A stretch of 45,837 nucleotides of DNA. It comes from a virus. Shown piece by piece: positions 38,618 through 45,837 of the stretch. The first letter of the stretch is position 1, and every line of letters begins with the position of its first letter. The notes under the pieces are model-generated. The model saw only the letters and a list, made by a program, of their open reading frames with translations. It searched no databases and had not been told where the DNA came from. The translations under genes were made by a program, and so were the position numbers. The DNA is taken from the IMG/VR virus record IMGVR_UViG_3300047476_001079, positions 1 to 45,837 of that record; one strand, written 5' to 3'.

Positions 38618-41600
38618 TTACATCCTCCATAATTACCGTACCGTCTTTCGTCTTTCCAAGGTCAAACTTGTAGGAGTTTCCCTCTTGAATTTTCATATAT
38701 GCCTTAGCAAATGCTGTTGGAAATACGGTAACTGGGTGCAACTCTCTAGCAGTATCTGCAAGCGTCAGCGATGCCATTTTCTTGCCTGCCTTAGTTACAC
38801 GTGGCTTAAAAGATACAACAAACATCTCATCTTCCTTATATGGCAAAGTCTTATAGCCAAGATACTTTGTCAAAGAGGATTCTACCTTTCCAATATCTTC
38901 TACTGGAATGGACTCTACAATACGGTTGTCGCTTGCAAGGATAAGATATGTTTTACCACTCTCAATAGCTGTTTGTTCTTCGTCAAAGATGCCCACGCTG
39001 CCAGTCTTATCTAGAATCTCTACACGACTCCAGCCTGACCCACGCTTGATACCTTTGACCATGCCCATAAGAATAAAAGATCCTTTTTCCTCAAACTCGT
39101 CTACATCATTAATAAATGCATAGTAGTGCTGTGGAATAGAAAAATTAAACTCTGGCAGGTTTAGGTACTCATACAGGTTTTCTTTAATCTCTTCGTCATT
39201 ACGAGGATTATCTGGGAATGTTGCACCGCCGATCACACGCAAGGCCTGTAGAGCACGAGAGTTAACTCCGCTACCTTTGGTAAAGGTAAACTCTTCTAAC
39301 TCTTTATACGAGCTAAATGGACGCTTCTCCATGTACTTTGCAGCAATGTTGTCAGAAATATACTTAATAGCAGTTAGGCCAAATCGGATACCTTTGCCCT
39401 CAATCTTAAAGTCAATATCTGAATCATTAATGTGTGGCAGCTTTACAGCAATACCCATACGCTTTGCTTCGATAAGGTATTCTGTACGAGCATCCTTATC
39501 CTTCTCATTCTTAAGCAAAGAGTACATAAACTCAAGTGGGTAGTTGTACTTTAGCCATGCTGTCCAGTAAGACAAGGTTGAGTAAGCAACAGCGTGTGAC
39601 TTGTTGAATGAGTAGCCAGCGTGTGCCTCAAAGTCTGTCCAAAGCTCTTCTGCAATGTTTGGAGACAGGAATCTTGATGCACCCTTAACGAACTGATCCT
39701 TAAACTGGTCAAACTCTTTGGCATCTTTCTTCTTACCAATAATCTTACGAACCTTGTCAGCCTCAGCCATTGTCATTCCACCAAGTTCGGTACAGGCCTG
39801 CATAACTTGTTCCTGGTATAGGATGCAACCGTAAGTTTCTTCGGTAAATGCCTTCATAACCTGGTGGTGATATGCAATGTTCTGTCTACCGTGCTTACGA
39901 GCAATGTAGTCTTTACCAATAGTATTCATTGCACCTGGTCGAACAAGAGCGTTAGATGCAGCAAGCTCTGCAAAGTTTTTAACACCCATTTTAATAAGTA
40001 GGTTCGTATACGGAGTAGCTTCACATTGGAACACACCCTTGGTATATCCTTCTGACAGCATCTTGTATACGTTTGCATCATCCATGTTAACGTCAAGTAG
40101 ATTAATCTTTTTGTCGTGACGCTCTTCAATGATGTCTAGCGTGTCTCTAAGAACAGATAGAGTCTTAAGACCAAGTGCATCGATCTTGATTAGACCAATT
40201 CTTTCTGCTTCTTCCATGTCTACCGCCACAACTGGAATACGGTCCTTTGAGCCTGGAGTAGTTCTAGTCTCTAGAGGAGCAAACTTAAAGATAGGTTGTT
40301 TAGAAGTTACAACACCAGCAGCGTGGATACCAGTTCCACGAATACGGCCACGCAGTAGATCTCCATACTTTTCAATTTCTGGATACTTTTCACGGAACCA
40401 TGCTGCTTGCTTAGATGTGCAATAGTCATCCCAATCATCTACAACCTTTAGAACCTTGTTAACATCCGATAGAGGAATGCTTAGTGTACGTGCAATGTCA
40501 CGAACCATTCCCTTGCCACGGAACTGCAAGAATGTTGCAATAGATGCAACGTGCTTGTACTGACGAACTAGATAGTCTTTAACCTCTTCACGGCGTGAGT
40601 CCTGAATATCTGTATCGATATCTGGGAAGTCGTTACGTTCTGGATTAATGAATCGGAAGAATAGTAGTCCATGGACAATTGGGTCAATGTCTGTAATTTC
40701 TAGTGCATAGCAAAGCAGTGAGCCAGCAGCAGAACCACGACCTGGTCCAACCATAATGCCCTCTTTTTTAGCCCAAGAAATCATTGATCGAACAACCAGG
40801 AAGTATGGTCCAAAGTTCTTGTCTTCAATTACCTTTAGCTCTTCATCCAATCTATCCAGATACTCTTGAGTTTTTACTCCACGCTTTTCAAGACCTGCCA
40901 AAGCAAGCTCACGAAGCTCTTGATTTGGATTCTGATATTGAACTGGAAGAAGGTCCTGGTGGTCCTTAATCTTATAGTCCTCAATCTTATCAACAATTTC
41001 TTGAGTAGCCTCATACATATCTTCACGGTCGATGCCCTGAGCCTTCATAGCGTTGTGCATCTCTTCGTCAGATAGTAGGTGAATCTCAAACTTATTAAAT
41101 GACATTTGACGATCTGCACCATACAGATAATCTAGGCGGTCCATTAGGTTGTCATACTTAGTTGACTTCTCGTATGAAACATCCTTTTCGGTCTTGTTTG
41201 AATATGAGTTAAGAATAAGCTTTAGTTCCTGAATCTCTTTTTGAGATGGATCTGAGTGGTGACAGTCTGGAGTTACAACTGGCTTAATTCCAAATTCATC
41301 TGCAAGATCTAGCAAAAGCTTATTTACTTCTGGTGGGTTGTGTGGCATAACCTCGATATAATAATCATCGCCAAAAGTTTTCTTAGCCCATTGAATGTGC
41401 TCTTTTGCAACAGCAAGATTATCTGCTTCGATTGCCTTTGCTAGAAAACCAGACAAACATCCAGAAGTAACAATAAGTCCTTCCTTATACTTTTCTAGAA
41501 TTTCCCAGTCAATACGTGGCTTCTTGTAGAATCCTTCTGTCCAAGCAATCTCATTTAGCTTGTTAAGGTTTTCAAGTCCTTTGGCATTCTTTGCCAAAAT

Positions 41601-41882
41601 AATAAGGTGGTTATAGTTTAGATCAAGAAGGTCGTTCTTCTCCTTCTTGTCTGTGTGATCAAAGCGATCCTTCGTGATGTATCCCTCAATTCCTAGAATT
41701 GGTTTAATCCCTGCCTCTTTAGCAGCACGATACATTTCACGGTGACCAGATAGAGATCCATGGTCAGTAATAGCAATAGCTGGCATTCCCAACTCTACTG
41801 CACGATCCACATATTCCTGTGGGGTGGCGATTCCGTCAAACAAACTGTAATGCGTGTGAACGTGAAGCCCTGTGTAACTCAT
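38610..41882 (-). CDS. dnaE: DNA polymerase III alpha subunit (DnaE-type), 1090 aa
   Basis: A C-family replicative polymerase. N-terminal PHP domain: HVHTHYSLFDG (7-17), TDHGS (40-44), PVVTPDCHH. Palm: GPGRGSAAGSL (379-389) and PDIDTDIQ (420-427), with IDALGLKTLSVL later. The C-terminal OB and tail region begins near residue 960 (FILMGMVKGIKRGSG). It is shorter than bacterial DnaE, as in other phage copies. Promoter P5 at 41917-41945, RBS TAAGGATA. No proofreading epsilon or clamp is visible here; PHP may proofread. Confidence 0.97.
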   Translation of the reverse strand: MSYTGLHVHTHYSLFDGIATPQEYVDRAVELGMPAIAITDHGSLSGHREMYRAAKEAGIKPILGIEGYITKDRFDHTDKKEKNDLLDLNYNHLIILAKNAKGLENLNKLNEIAWTEGFYKKPRIDWEILEKYKEGLIVTSGCLSGFLAKAIEADNLAVAKEHIQWAKKTFGDDYYIEVMPHNPPEVNKLLLDLADEFGIKPVVTPDCHHSDPSQKEIQELKLILNSYSNKTEKDVSYEKSTKYDNLMDRLDYLYGADRQMSFNKFEIHLLSDEEMHNAMKAQGIDREDMYEATQEIVDKIEDYKIKDHQDLLPVQYQNPNQELRELALAGLEKRGVKTQEYLDRLDEELKVIEDKNFGPYFLVVRSMISWAKKEGIMVGPGRGSAAGSLLCYALEITDIDPIVHGLLFFRFINPERNDFPDIDTDIQDSRREEVKDYLVRQYKHVASIATFLQFRGKGMVRDIARTLSIPLSDVNKVLKVVDDWDDYCTSKQAAWFREKYPEIEKYGDLLRGRIRGTGIHAAGVVTSKQPIFKFAPLETRTTPGSKDRIPVVAVDMEEAERIGLIKIDALGLKTLSVLRDTLDIIEERHDKKINLLDVNMDDANVYKMLSEGYTKGVFQCEATPYTNLLIKMGVKNFAELAASNALVRPGAMNTIGKDYIARKHGRQNIAYHHQVMKAFTEETYGCILYQEQVMQACTELGGMTMAEADKVRKIIGKKKDAKEFDQFKDQFVKGASRFLSPNIAEELWTDFEAHAGYSFNKSHAVAYSTLSYWTAWLKYNYPLEFMYSLLKNEKDKDARTEYLIEAKRMGIAVKLPHINDSDIDFKIEGKGIRFGLTAIKYISDNIAAKYMEKRPFSSYKELEEFTFTKGSGVNSRALQALRVIGGATFPDNPRNDEEIKENLYEYLNLPEFNFSIPQHYYAFINDVDEFEEKGSFILMGMVKGIKRGSGWSRVEILDKTGSVGIFDEEQTAIESGKTYLILASDNRIVESIPVEDIGKVESSLTKYLGYKTLPYKEDEMFVVSFKPRVTKAGKKMASLTLADTARELHPVTVFPTAFAKAYMKIQEGNSYKFDLGKTKDGTVIMEDVSA

Positions 41883-41916
41883 ATTATCCTTAATGTTATT
41901 TTAGTAATGTGTAAAA

Positions 41917-41945
41917 ATTATTGCATATTTTTGACATATTGTCAA
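41917..41945 (-). promoter_or_regulatory. Strong promoter (P5) of dnaE
   Basis: TTGACA (41940-41945), 17-nt spacer, AATAAT (41917-41922) on the minus strand. Predicted start near 41910, leader about 28 nt. Confidence 0.82.
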
Positions 41946-41960
41946 GATGTGTAAAGCAAA

Positions 41961-41987
41961 TGGGGGTACCCATTATAGATACCCCCA
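41961..41987 (-). terminator. Hairpin terminator after the ssDNA-binding gene
   Basis: TGGGGGTA/TACCCCCA (8 bp, 11-nt loop) followed on the minus strand by TTTGCTTTAC. Separates the ssDNA-binding gene from the dnaE promoter. Confidence 0.7.
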
Positions 41988-41997
41988 CAAGCTTATT

Positions 41998-42651
41998 TTA
42001 CCAATCTGTGTTGGTAGAGGTGATTGATGGAGAATCAAACCCGAAGTAGAATGCTTCCTGCTCTGGGTAAGGAACTTCACGAACAACCTTCTCAAGGTTA
42101 AAGAATTCGTAGTCTCCCCATGTAAATGGCTCTGCATCTGGGCTAGTAGGAATTAGAGTGTAATTGGTTTCTGTACCCTGGCCATTACGCTTTAGCTTCC
42201 ACTGTAGGTTTGAGATGCTACCAGTTTCTAGTGCATACTCACGGATAGTGTTAAAAGCTGACTGCTTAGTAACACCCTGAGACCATACTGCAATATATGG
42301 TGCCTCTAGGCCATCGTCAACTAGCACGTTGCAGTAGAAGCGAAGCTTTGATCGCCATCCAGCCTTTGGCTCCTTGCGAGCCATCTCACAAGCAAAGCAG
42401 CGACCTTCTGATTCCTGAGTACAGGCAGCCATACGCTTGTAGTCTTTTGGATTAGTGTGCTGTGCGATAACTACAGATAGACCACGGTCTTCTGCGTAGT
42501 GAGCTGAGTCCTGATCTAGCTCTTCAACAAAACGAATCTTTGCTGCCTGACCATCTGCTAGCTTTACCCAGCGAACCTTTGCTCCTGTTGATTCATACTT
42601 TGGCTTATCTAGGATTGCATTGATATCCTTTAGCCCTTTAATTACACTCAT
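41998..42651 (-). CDS. Probable single-stranded DNA-binding protein, gp32-like, 217 aa
   Basis: A basic/aromatic OB-type region (VRWVKLADGQAAKIRFVEEL, KLRFYCNVLVDDGLEAPYIAVW) with a Cys cluster (CTQESEGRCFACEMARKEP), which may bind zinc as T4 gp32 does. The C-terminus is acidic and ends in Asp-Trp. It is in the replication run, driven by its own strong promoter at 42680-42709. The identification is by layout rather than by close motif match. Confidence 0.7.
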   Translation of the reverse strand: MSVIKGLKDINAILDKPKYESTGAKVRWVKLADGQAAKIRFVEELDQDSAHYAEDRGLSVVIAQHTNPKDYKRMAACTQESEGRCFACEMARKEPKAGWRSKLRFYCNVLVDDGLEAPYIAVWSQGVTKQSAFNTIREYALETGSISNLQWKLKRNGQGTETNYTLIPTSPDAEPFTWGDYEFFNLEKVVREVPYPEQEAFYFGFDSPSITSTNTDW

Positions 42652-42677
42652 TTTTTTTCCTTTTCTGTTTGGTTTTT

Positions 42678-43625
42678 CTATTTTAGCATATCGTTGATTG
42701 TGTTGTCAAATGATACGTTTAGAGTTTTAATCTCTTCGTCTGTCATATCTCCAACATCTTTATACTTATTATTTAAATGAATTACAGAAACACGAGACCC
42801 CAATTTCTCGATGATCTTCTTTTTCATGTTTCCGCCTGCTTCATCATTATCTGCAATAACAACAATATTATTGAAATACTTCTGAAGAAGATTTATCTGA
42901 ATACTAGAAACGTTAGCTCCTAGTGTGGCTACTGCTGGATATCCACACTGCCAAAGTCGAATAGCATCAAAAGACGATTCTACCACAAATACCCTGCCTG
43001 CTGTTTTAACACGGTGCAAGTTAAATAGTACTTTGCTCTTTGGTAATCCTGGGGTATTCTTAAAATCTTTACCCTCAATTGAACGGCCCACAAAGCCAAC
43101 GGCAATTCCGTCTGGTGAATGAACAGGGATTGTAATCATATCATTCTTTTCTGAATATCCTAGCTCAAACTTGTCAATTGACTGTTCGTGAATTTTTCTA
43201 TTACGAAGATATTCTTTAGCACGGTCAGAGCTAGCTGCTTGACGATATAGCTTGTTTATCATTGCTGAGTCGAACTCAACGTATTCTGGCTGGTCTACAA
43301 GCTGCTTGGATACTTCATAAACAAGATCTATGGCTTGTTCCTTATCCTTTATAAATCTAATAGACTCAAAGTATGTTCTTGCAGATGTAAACATTACAAA
43401 CTCAACAAGGTCTGCAACCTTTTGGCAAGAAAAGCAAAAGAATGTTCCTTTAGTCTTATCAATTTCGCCTGCAGGACTTCTGGTGTTGTTGTGAAATGGA
43501 CAGAATATAATGTAGTCAGAGTCTACCTCAGATTCAATCGGTATCCCACAGCCAACCAAGATTCTTCTAATCTGATCTGCACTGTATAGATCTCTAACTG
43601 GTCTCTTCTTAGTAGTAGCTGACAT
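42678..43625 (-). CDS. DnaG-type primase, 315 aa
   Basis: Zinc domain: IIFCPFHNNTRSPAGE and FFCFSCQKVADLVEF (CHC2 type). Toprim core: VFVVESSFDAIRLWQCGYPA, then IVVIADNDEAGGNMKKK with the metal-binding DxD. It synthesises RNA primers for lagging strands. The compact size (no C-terminal helicase-binding domain) suits a phage with a separate helicase. It overlaps the helicase gene by one base. Confidence 0.94.
   Translation of the reverse strand: MSATTKKRPVRDLYSADQIRRILVGCGIPIESEVDSDYIIFCPFHNNTRSPAGEIDKTKGTFFCFSCQKVADLVEFVMFTSARTYFESIRFIKDKEQAIDLVYEVSKQLVDQPEYVEFDSAMINKLYRQAASSDRAKEYLRNRKIHEQSIDKFELGYSEKNDMITIPVHSPDGIAVGFVGRSIEGKDFKNTPGLPKSKVLFNLHRVKTAGRVFVVESSFDAIRLWQCGYPAVATLGANVSSIQINLLQKYFNNIVVIADNDEAGGNMKKKIIEKLGSRVSVIHLNNKYKDVGDMTDEEIKTLNVSFDNTINDMLK
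42680..42709 (-). promoter_or_regulatory. Strong promoter (P6) of the ssDNA-binding gene
   Basis: TTGACA (42704-42709), 18-nt spacer, TAAAAT with a TGC extension (42680-42685). It lies within the last codons of the primase gene. Confidence 0.8.
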
Positions 43626-44845
43626 TAGTTATCCTCAAAGTCCTTGTACTTGTAGTATCCCTTGTCAAAGTCAGCTTGCACTAGGAACTCGCCCATAAAA
43701 CCATTACGGTTCTTTCTAAAGACACACTCAAGAATGTCCGAGTTAGTTCCACGGCCCATAGCTAATACCCAGTCAGCATCGTAAGCGATCTGGCGTGACC
43801 AAGCAGTTTGTCCAAGAGTTGGTACAGTGTCTAGCTTGTTTACGTCATCTGGTGTAGCAGATGAGATTGCCATAATTGGAACAGCTTCTGAAATTGCCAT
43901 CAGTTTTAGCTCACGAGACAGGTTCTTCATGCGAACAGTTTCATTATCTGACTTTTGGTTTGGACTCATTAGCTGTAGATAGTCTACAACAATGAAGTCT
44001 GGCTTGTACTGATCAATTTTACCACGCAAGACTGATGGGGTAACATCTCCACCACCGTCATTTGAAATAATGTGGAACTCTGGCTTGCCTTCAACATTCT
44101 TCTTGTGCCAAGTCTTTAGATCTTCTATCTCAATTTGACCGTTGCTAATCTTTCTGTGAGACCAAAGACCTTCGCCCATAATAGTAAATACACGGTTACG
44201 AACTTCTGTTTCACTCATTTCAAGTGAAATAATCATTGGTGACTTACCCTGCTTCCAAGCCTGTACCGCAAAGTATAGAGATAGCCAAGACTTACCAATA
44301 CCTGGATAGGCAAGAAAAACACCAAGCTGACCAGGCATAATTCCAGATGGAAGATAATTGTCAAATCCTGGCAATCCAGTCTTAATTCCCATAAGGCCTA
44401 GCTCTTGCTGCTTCTTGACATTTTCAAAGTAAGCAACTGCAGAGTCGATGTCTGTCACATCGATGTCACGGATTACCGCTGTGTTTTTCTTTAGTTCTGA
44501 AGTTTTCGTAATTAGGTCTTCTAGAGCAGTTGGACCATTACCACTCTGGATATCGTTTGCAGCAGACCTAACAATATCTTTTAGGCTGTCATTTAGATAT
44601 TCGCCCTGTAGCTCTTCTAGGTGATACTTTGTTGCCCCAACACCTTCTACTGGAGTGAAGTCACGAAACTTTTCTACGACAAGACTTAGTGGTGGAACAG
44701 CCTGGTTAATCTCAGAGTATGATCTGATGAATTGCCAAATGTCTGTATGAGTTCGAAGAAGATTCTCTACGTTTGCCTGTAGCAATACGTGAACTTGTTT
44801 GTCCTGCAATACTGCAGAAATTAGTTTTGCCTCTGTATTATTCAT
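43625..44845 (-). CDS. DnaB-type replicative helicase, 406 aa
   Basis: Hexameric 5'-3' helicase with RecA fold. Walker A GVFLAYPGIGKSWLS (179-186 core), Walker B FIVVDYLQLMSP, and an Arg-containing motif (QIAYDADWVLAMGRG). The N-terminal 130 residues form the DnaB-N domain (EAKLISAVLQDKQVHVLLQ, DFTPVEGVGATKYHLEE). It works with the primase downstream and overlaps the upstream small gene by 8 nt. Confidence 0.95.
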   Translation of the reverse strand: MNNTEAKLISAVLQDKQVHVLLQANVENLLRTHTDIWQFIRSYSEINQAVPPLSLVVEKFRDFTPVEGVGATKYHLEELQGEYLNDSLKDIVRSAANDIQSGNGPTALEDLITKTSELKKNTAVIRDIDVTDIDSAVAYFENVKKQQELGLMGIKTGLPGFDNYLPSGIMPGQLGVFLAYPGIGKSWLSLYFAVQAWKQGKSPMIISLEMSETEVRNRVFTIMGEGLWSHRKISNGQIEIEDLKTWHKKNVEGKPEFHIISNDGGGDVTPSVLRGKIDQYKPDFIVVDYLQLMSPNQKSDNETVRMKNLSRELKLMAISEAVPIMAISSATPDDVNKLDTVPTLGQTAWSRQIAYDADWVLAMGRGTNSDILECVFRKNRNGFMGEFLVQADFDKGYYKYKDFEDN

Positions 44846-45146
44846 TTAACCATTTCTTTGCTAGTCTTCTACGTTCCAGTCTTTCTCTGGTATCTTTTAC
44901 GCTTTGCTCTCTAGAAGCAATAATCTCTTCTGCATAATTTGCAAAATATTTCCAATCTGGCTTAATAGCCACATTAAAATAATATTGTAGCAAATCATAG
45001 CATGCGATCATCCCGAAGGATTCTATAAGTGCATCTGCTGCCCATTGCTCAGCATTAAGATTAAGGATTGGCTTTTCTCCATACTTTTCAGTATGCAGCT
45101 TTTGATATCTGCTGAGCAAAGCCATTCGGTCTTTGCGTTCTGCCAT
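44838..45146 (-). CDS. Hypothetical helical protein before the helicase, possible loader, 102 aa
   Basis: A charged helical protein (MALLSRYQKLHTEKYGEK, WAADALIESFGMIACYDLL, RERLERRRLAKKWLNE). Helicase loaders are often small, basic-ended and placed just upstream of the helicase gene, as here (8-nt overlap). No ATPase motif, so a DnaC-like loader is excluded. Loader is inference. Confidence 0.6.
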   Translation of the reverse strand: MAERKDRMALLSRYQKLHTEKYGEKPILNLNAEQWAADALIESFGMIACYDLLQYYFNVAIKPDWKYFANYAEEIIASREQSVKDTRERLERRRLAKKWLNE

Positions 45147-45349
45147 TAGTCTACTTCTGACTTAGCTTCGTTAACTTTTTCTGTTAGCTTTGCCTCTACA
45201 AAAGAGTACACACGCTCAAAGGCTTCACTGGTGGTTTCTCCCTCACGCTTGTTATCCTGCACTTCTAGATCAATGCGGAGTGATTGAAAATTTCCAAGAT
45301 TGAGGGTGTAGCCTAGCCCAATCTTTACTTTAGTCTCTTCGTTATTCAT
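45146..45349 (-). CDS. Hypothetical beta-rich protein, 67 aa
   Basis: VKIGLGYTLNLGNFQSLRIDLEVQDN followed by an acidic helix (EAFERVYSFVEAKLTEKVNE). ATG 45349 is chosen; the in-frame TTG 45385 lies inside the upstream gene and lacks an RBS. The strand and helix layout could fit a small regulator or DNA-associated protein. Not recognised, but probably conserved in this replication block. Confidence 0.65.
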   Translation of the reverse strand: MNNEETKVKIGLGYTLNLGNFQSLRIDLEVQDNKREGETTSEAFERVYSFVEAKLTEKVNEAKSEVD

Positions 45350-45366
45350 ACCCGTGTAACTTTCTT

Positions 45367-45837
45367 CTAAATTGATTCCGACCAAATCGGAATAAAACGT
45401 CCATCTTCAGTTCTTGTATAAGTCAGTATACCATCACCAATACGTCTTGTCAACTCCTGTCTCGTTGGAGTTATATCATTGGTAACCAGCTTATCAAACC
45501 TTGGCCTGCCGATGTGGTAGGATGCAAGTATATCACGAATGGCAAATACTTGCGACTCTGAGTAGTAGCTTCTAACTTGCCACCCTGTAGCTCCGCCCTT
45601 TTGAGATCCAGTAGGTCTTGGAATAACCTCTCGCCTCATGAGTGATGGCATATACTTTTTGTGTCTATTTACCAAGGCAGCTGTTTCTCCTACAGTAAAA
45701 GCACGTTCACGATTTTTCTTAAAATCACTAATAAGACAGCTTTCGATTCTGTCTTGAATAATATTATAAACAGACATTATTCCATTTGACTTATTTAGGT
45801 GATGGACTCTTACAAGATCACCATTAAGAAACCAGAC
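45367..45837 (-). CDS. MerR-like HTH protein, 5' end outside window, at least 156 aa
   Basis: Winged-helix/MerR-like region: AFTVGETAALVNRHKKYMPS, IPRPTGSQKGG, VRSYYSESQVFAIRDI, then a basic domain (GRPRFDKLV, RQELTRRIGDG). The frame stays open to the window edge with protein-like sequence (FLNGDLVRVHHLNKSNG) before the internal ATG 45777, so I annotate it as continuing. If the ATG is the start, the protein is 136 residues. Likely a DNA-binding protein of the replication block. Confidence 0.7.
   Translation of the reverse strand, partial: VWFLNGDLVRVHHLNKSNGIMSVYNIIQDRIESCLISDFKKNRERAFTVGETAALVNRHKKYMPSLMRREVIPRPTGSQKGGATGWQVRSYYSESQVFAIRDILASYHIGRPRFDKLVTNDITPTRQELTRRIGDGILTYTRTEDGRFIPIWSESI

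Overview
This window is almost certainly part of a tailed bacteriophage genome (large terminase, replication proteins, tRNA genes, tightly packed overlapping genes) that infects an actinobacterium. The actinobacterial signs are a WhiB-type protein, flavin-dependent ThyX, a FmdB-type zinc ribbon, a DUF7455-like protein, and a repeated pattern of -10 boxes placed exactly where a leaderless mRNA would begin at the start codon. The DNA is visibly AT-rich, which suggests a low-GC host such as freshwater acI/Nanopelagicales-type actinobacteria; that host assignment is inference.

Layout. About nine tenths of the genes lie on the minus strand. Right end (45837 to 33217, reading leftward): replication and recombination, with a MerR-like HTH protein, DnaB-type helicase, DnaG-type primase, a putative ssDNA-binding protein, a 1090-residue DNA polymerase III alpha, a RecA-like recombinase, a Cas4-like nuclease and a RuvC-like resolvase. 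Three Fe(II)/2-oxoglutarate oxygenase-like genes are interleaved with them. Next come both terminase subunits (33063 to 30759), a secreted protein, the nrdI-nrdE-nrdF ribonucleotide reductase operon, a secreted proline-rich (QPEP)7 protein, small membrane proteins, a zincin and a secreted subtilase-like protease (30726 to 22299). A tRNA array with a degenerate tRNA and tRNA-sized foldable spacers follows (22266 to 20926).

From 20910 to 12425 lies an accessory island: three paralogous DUF6065-like proteins, two glycosyltransferase-like proteins, two prolyl-4-hydroxylase-type oxygenases, a NodU/CmcH-type carbamoyltransferase, a dTDP-sugar dehydratase-like enzyme and an SGNH-like protein. From 12354 to 1 are an M23 peptidase, small regulatory and zinc proteins, WhiB, a basic-tailed membrane protein, Hsp20, Dps, a second tRNA cluster, NrdH, GroES and ThyX.

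The plus strand carries only isolated cargo genes: an HNH protein, a sulfotransferase, a methyltransferase plus SGNH-like pair, and a sixth oxygenase. Each of these four units has its own extended -10 promoter.

How the parts work together. ThyX, NrdH and NrdIEF supply dNTPs to the polymerase, primase and helicase set. GroES, Hsp20 and Dps are stress and folding helpers. The most unusual content is the modification gene set: six oxygenases, two Skp1-GnT1-like glycosyltransferases, and carbamoyl-, sulfo- and methyl-transferases. One of the glycosyltransferases carries the motif of the family that adds GlcNAc to hydroxyproline in eukaryotic Skp1, and it sits beside prolyl-hydroxylase-like genes. 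I therefore propose, as inference only, a phage-encoded hydroxylate-then-glycosylate system, possibly acting on proline-rich phage proteins or on a surface glycan. Capsid and tail genes are not recognisable in this window.
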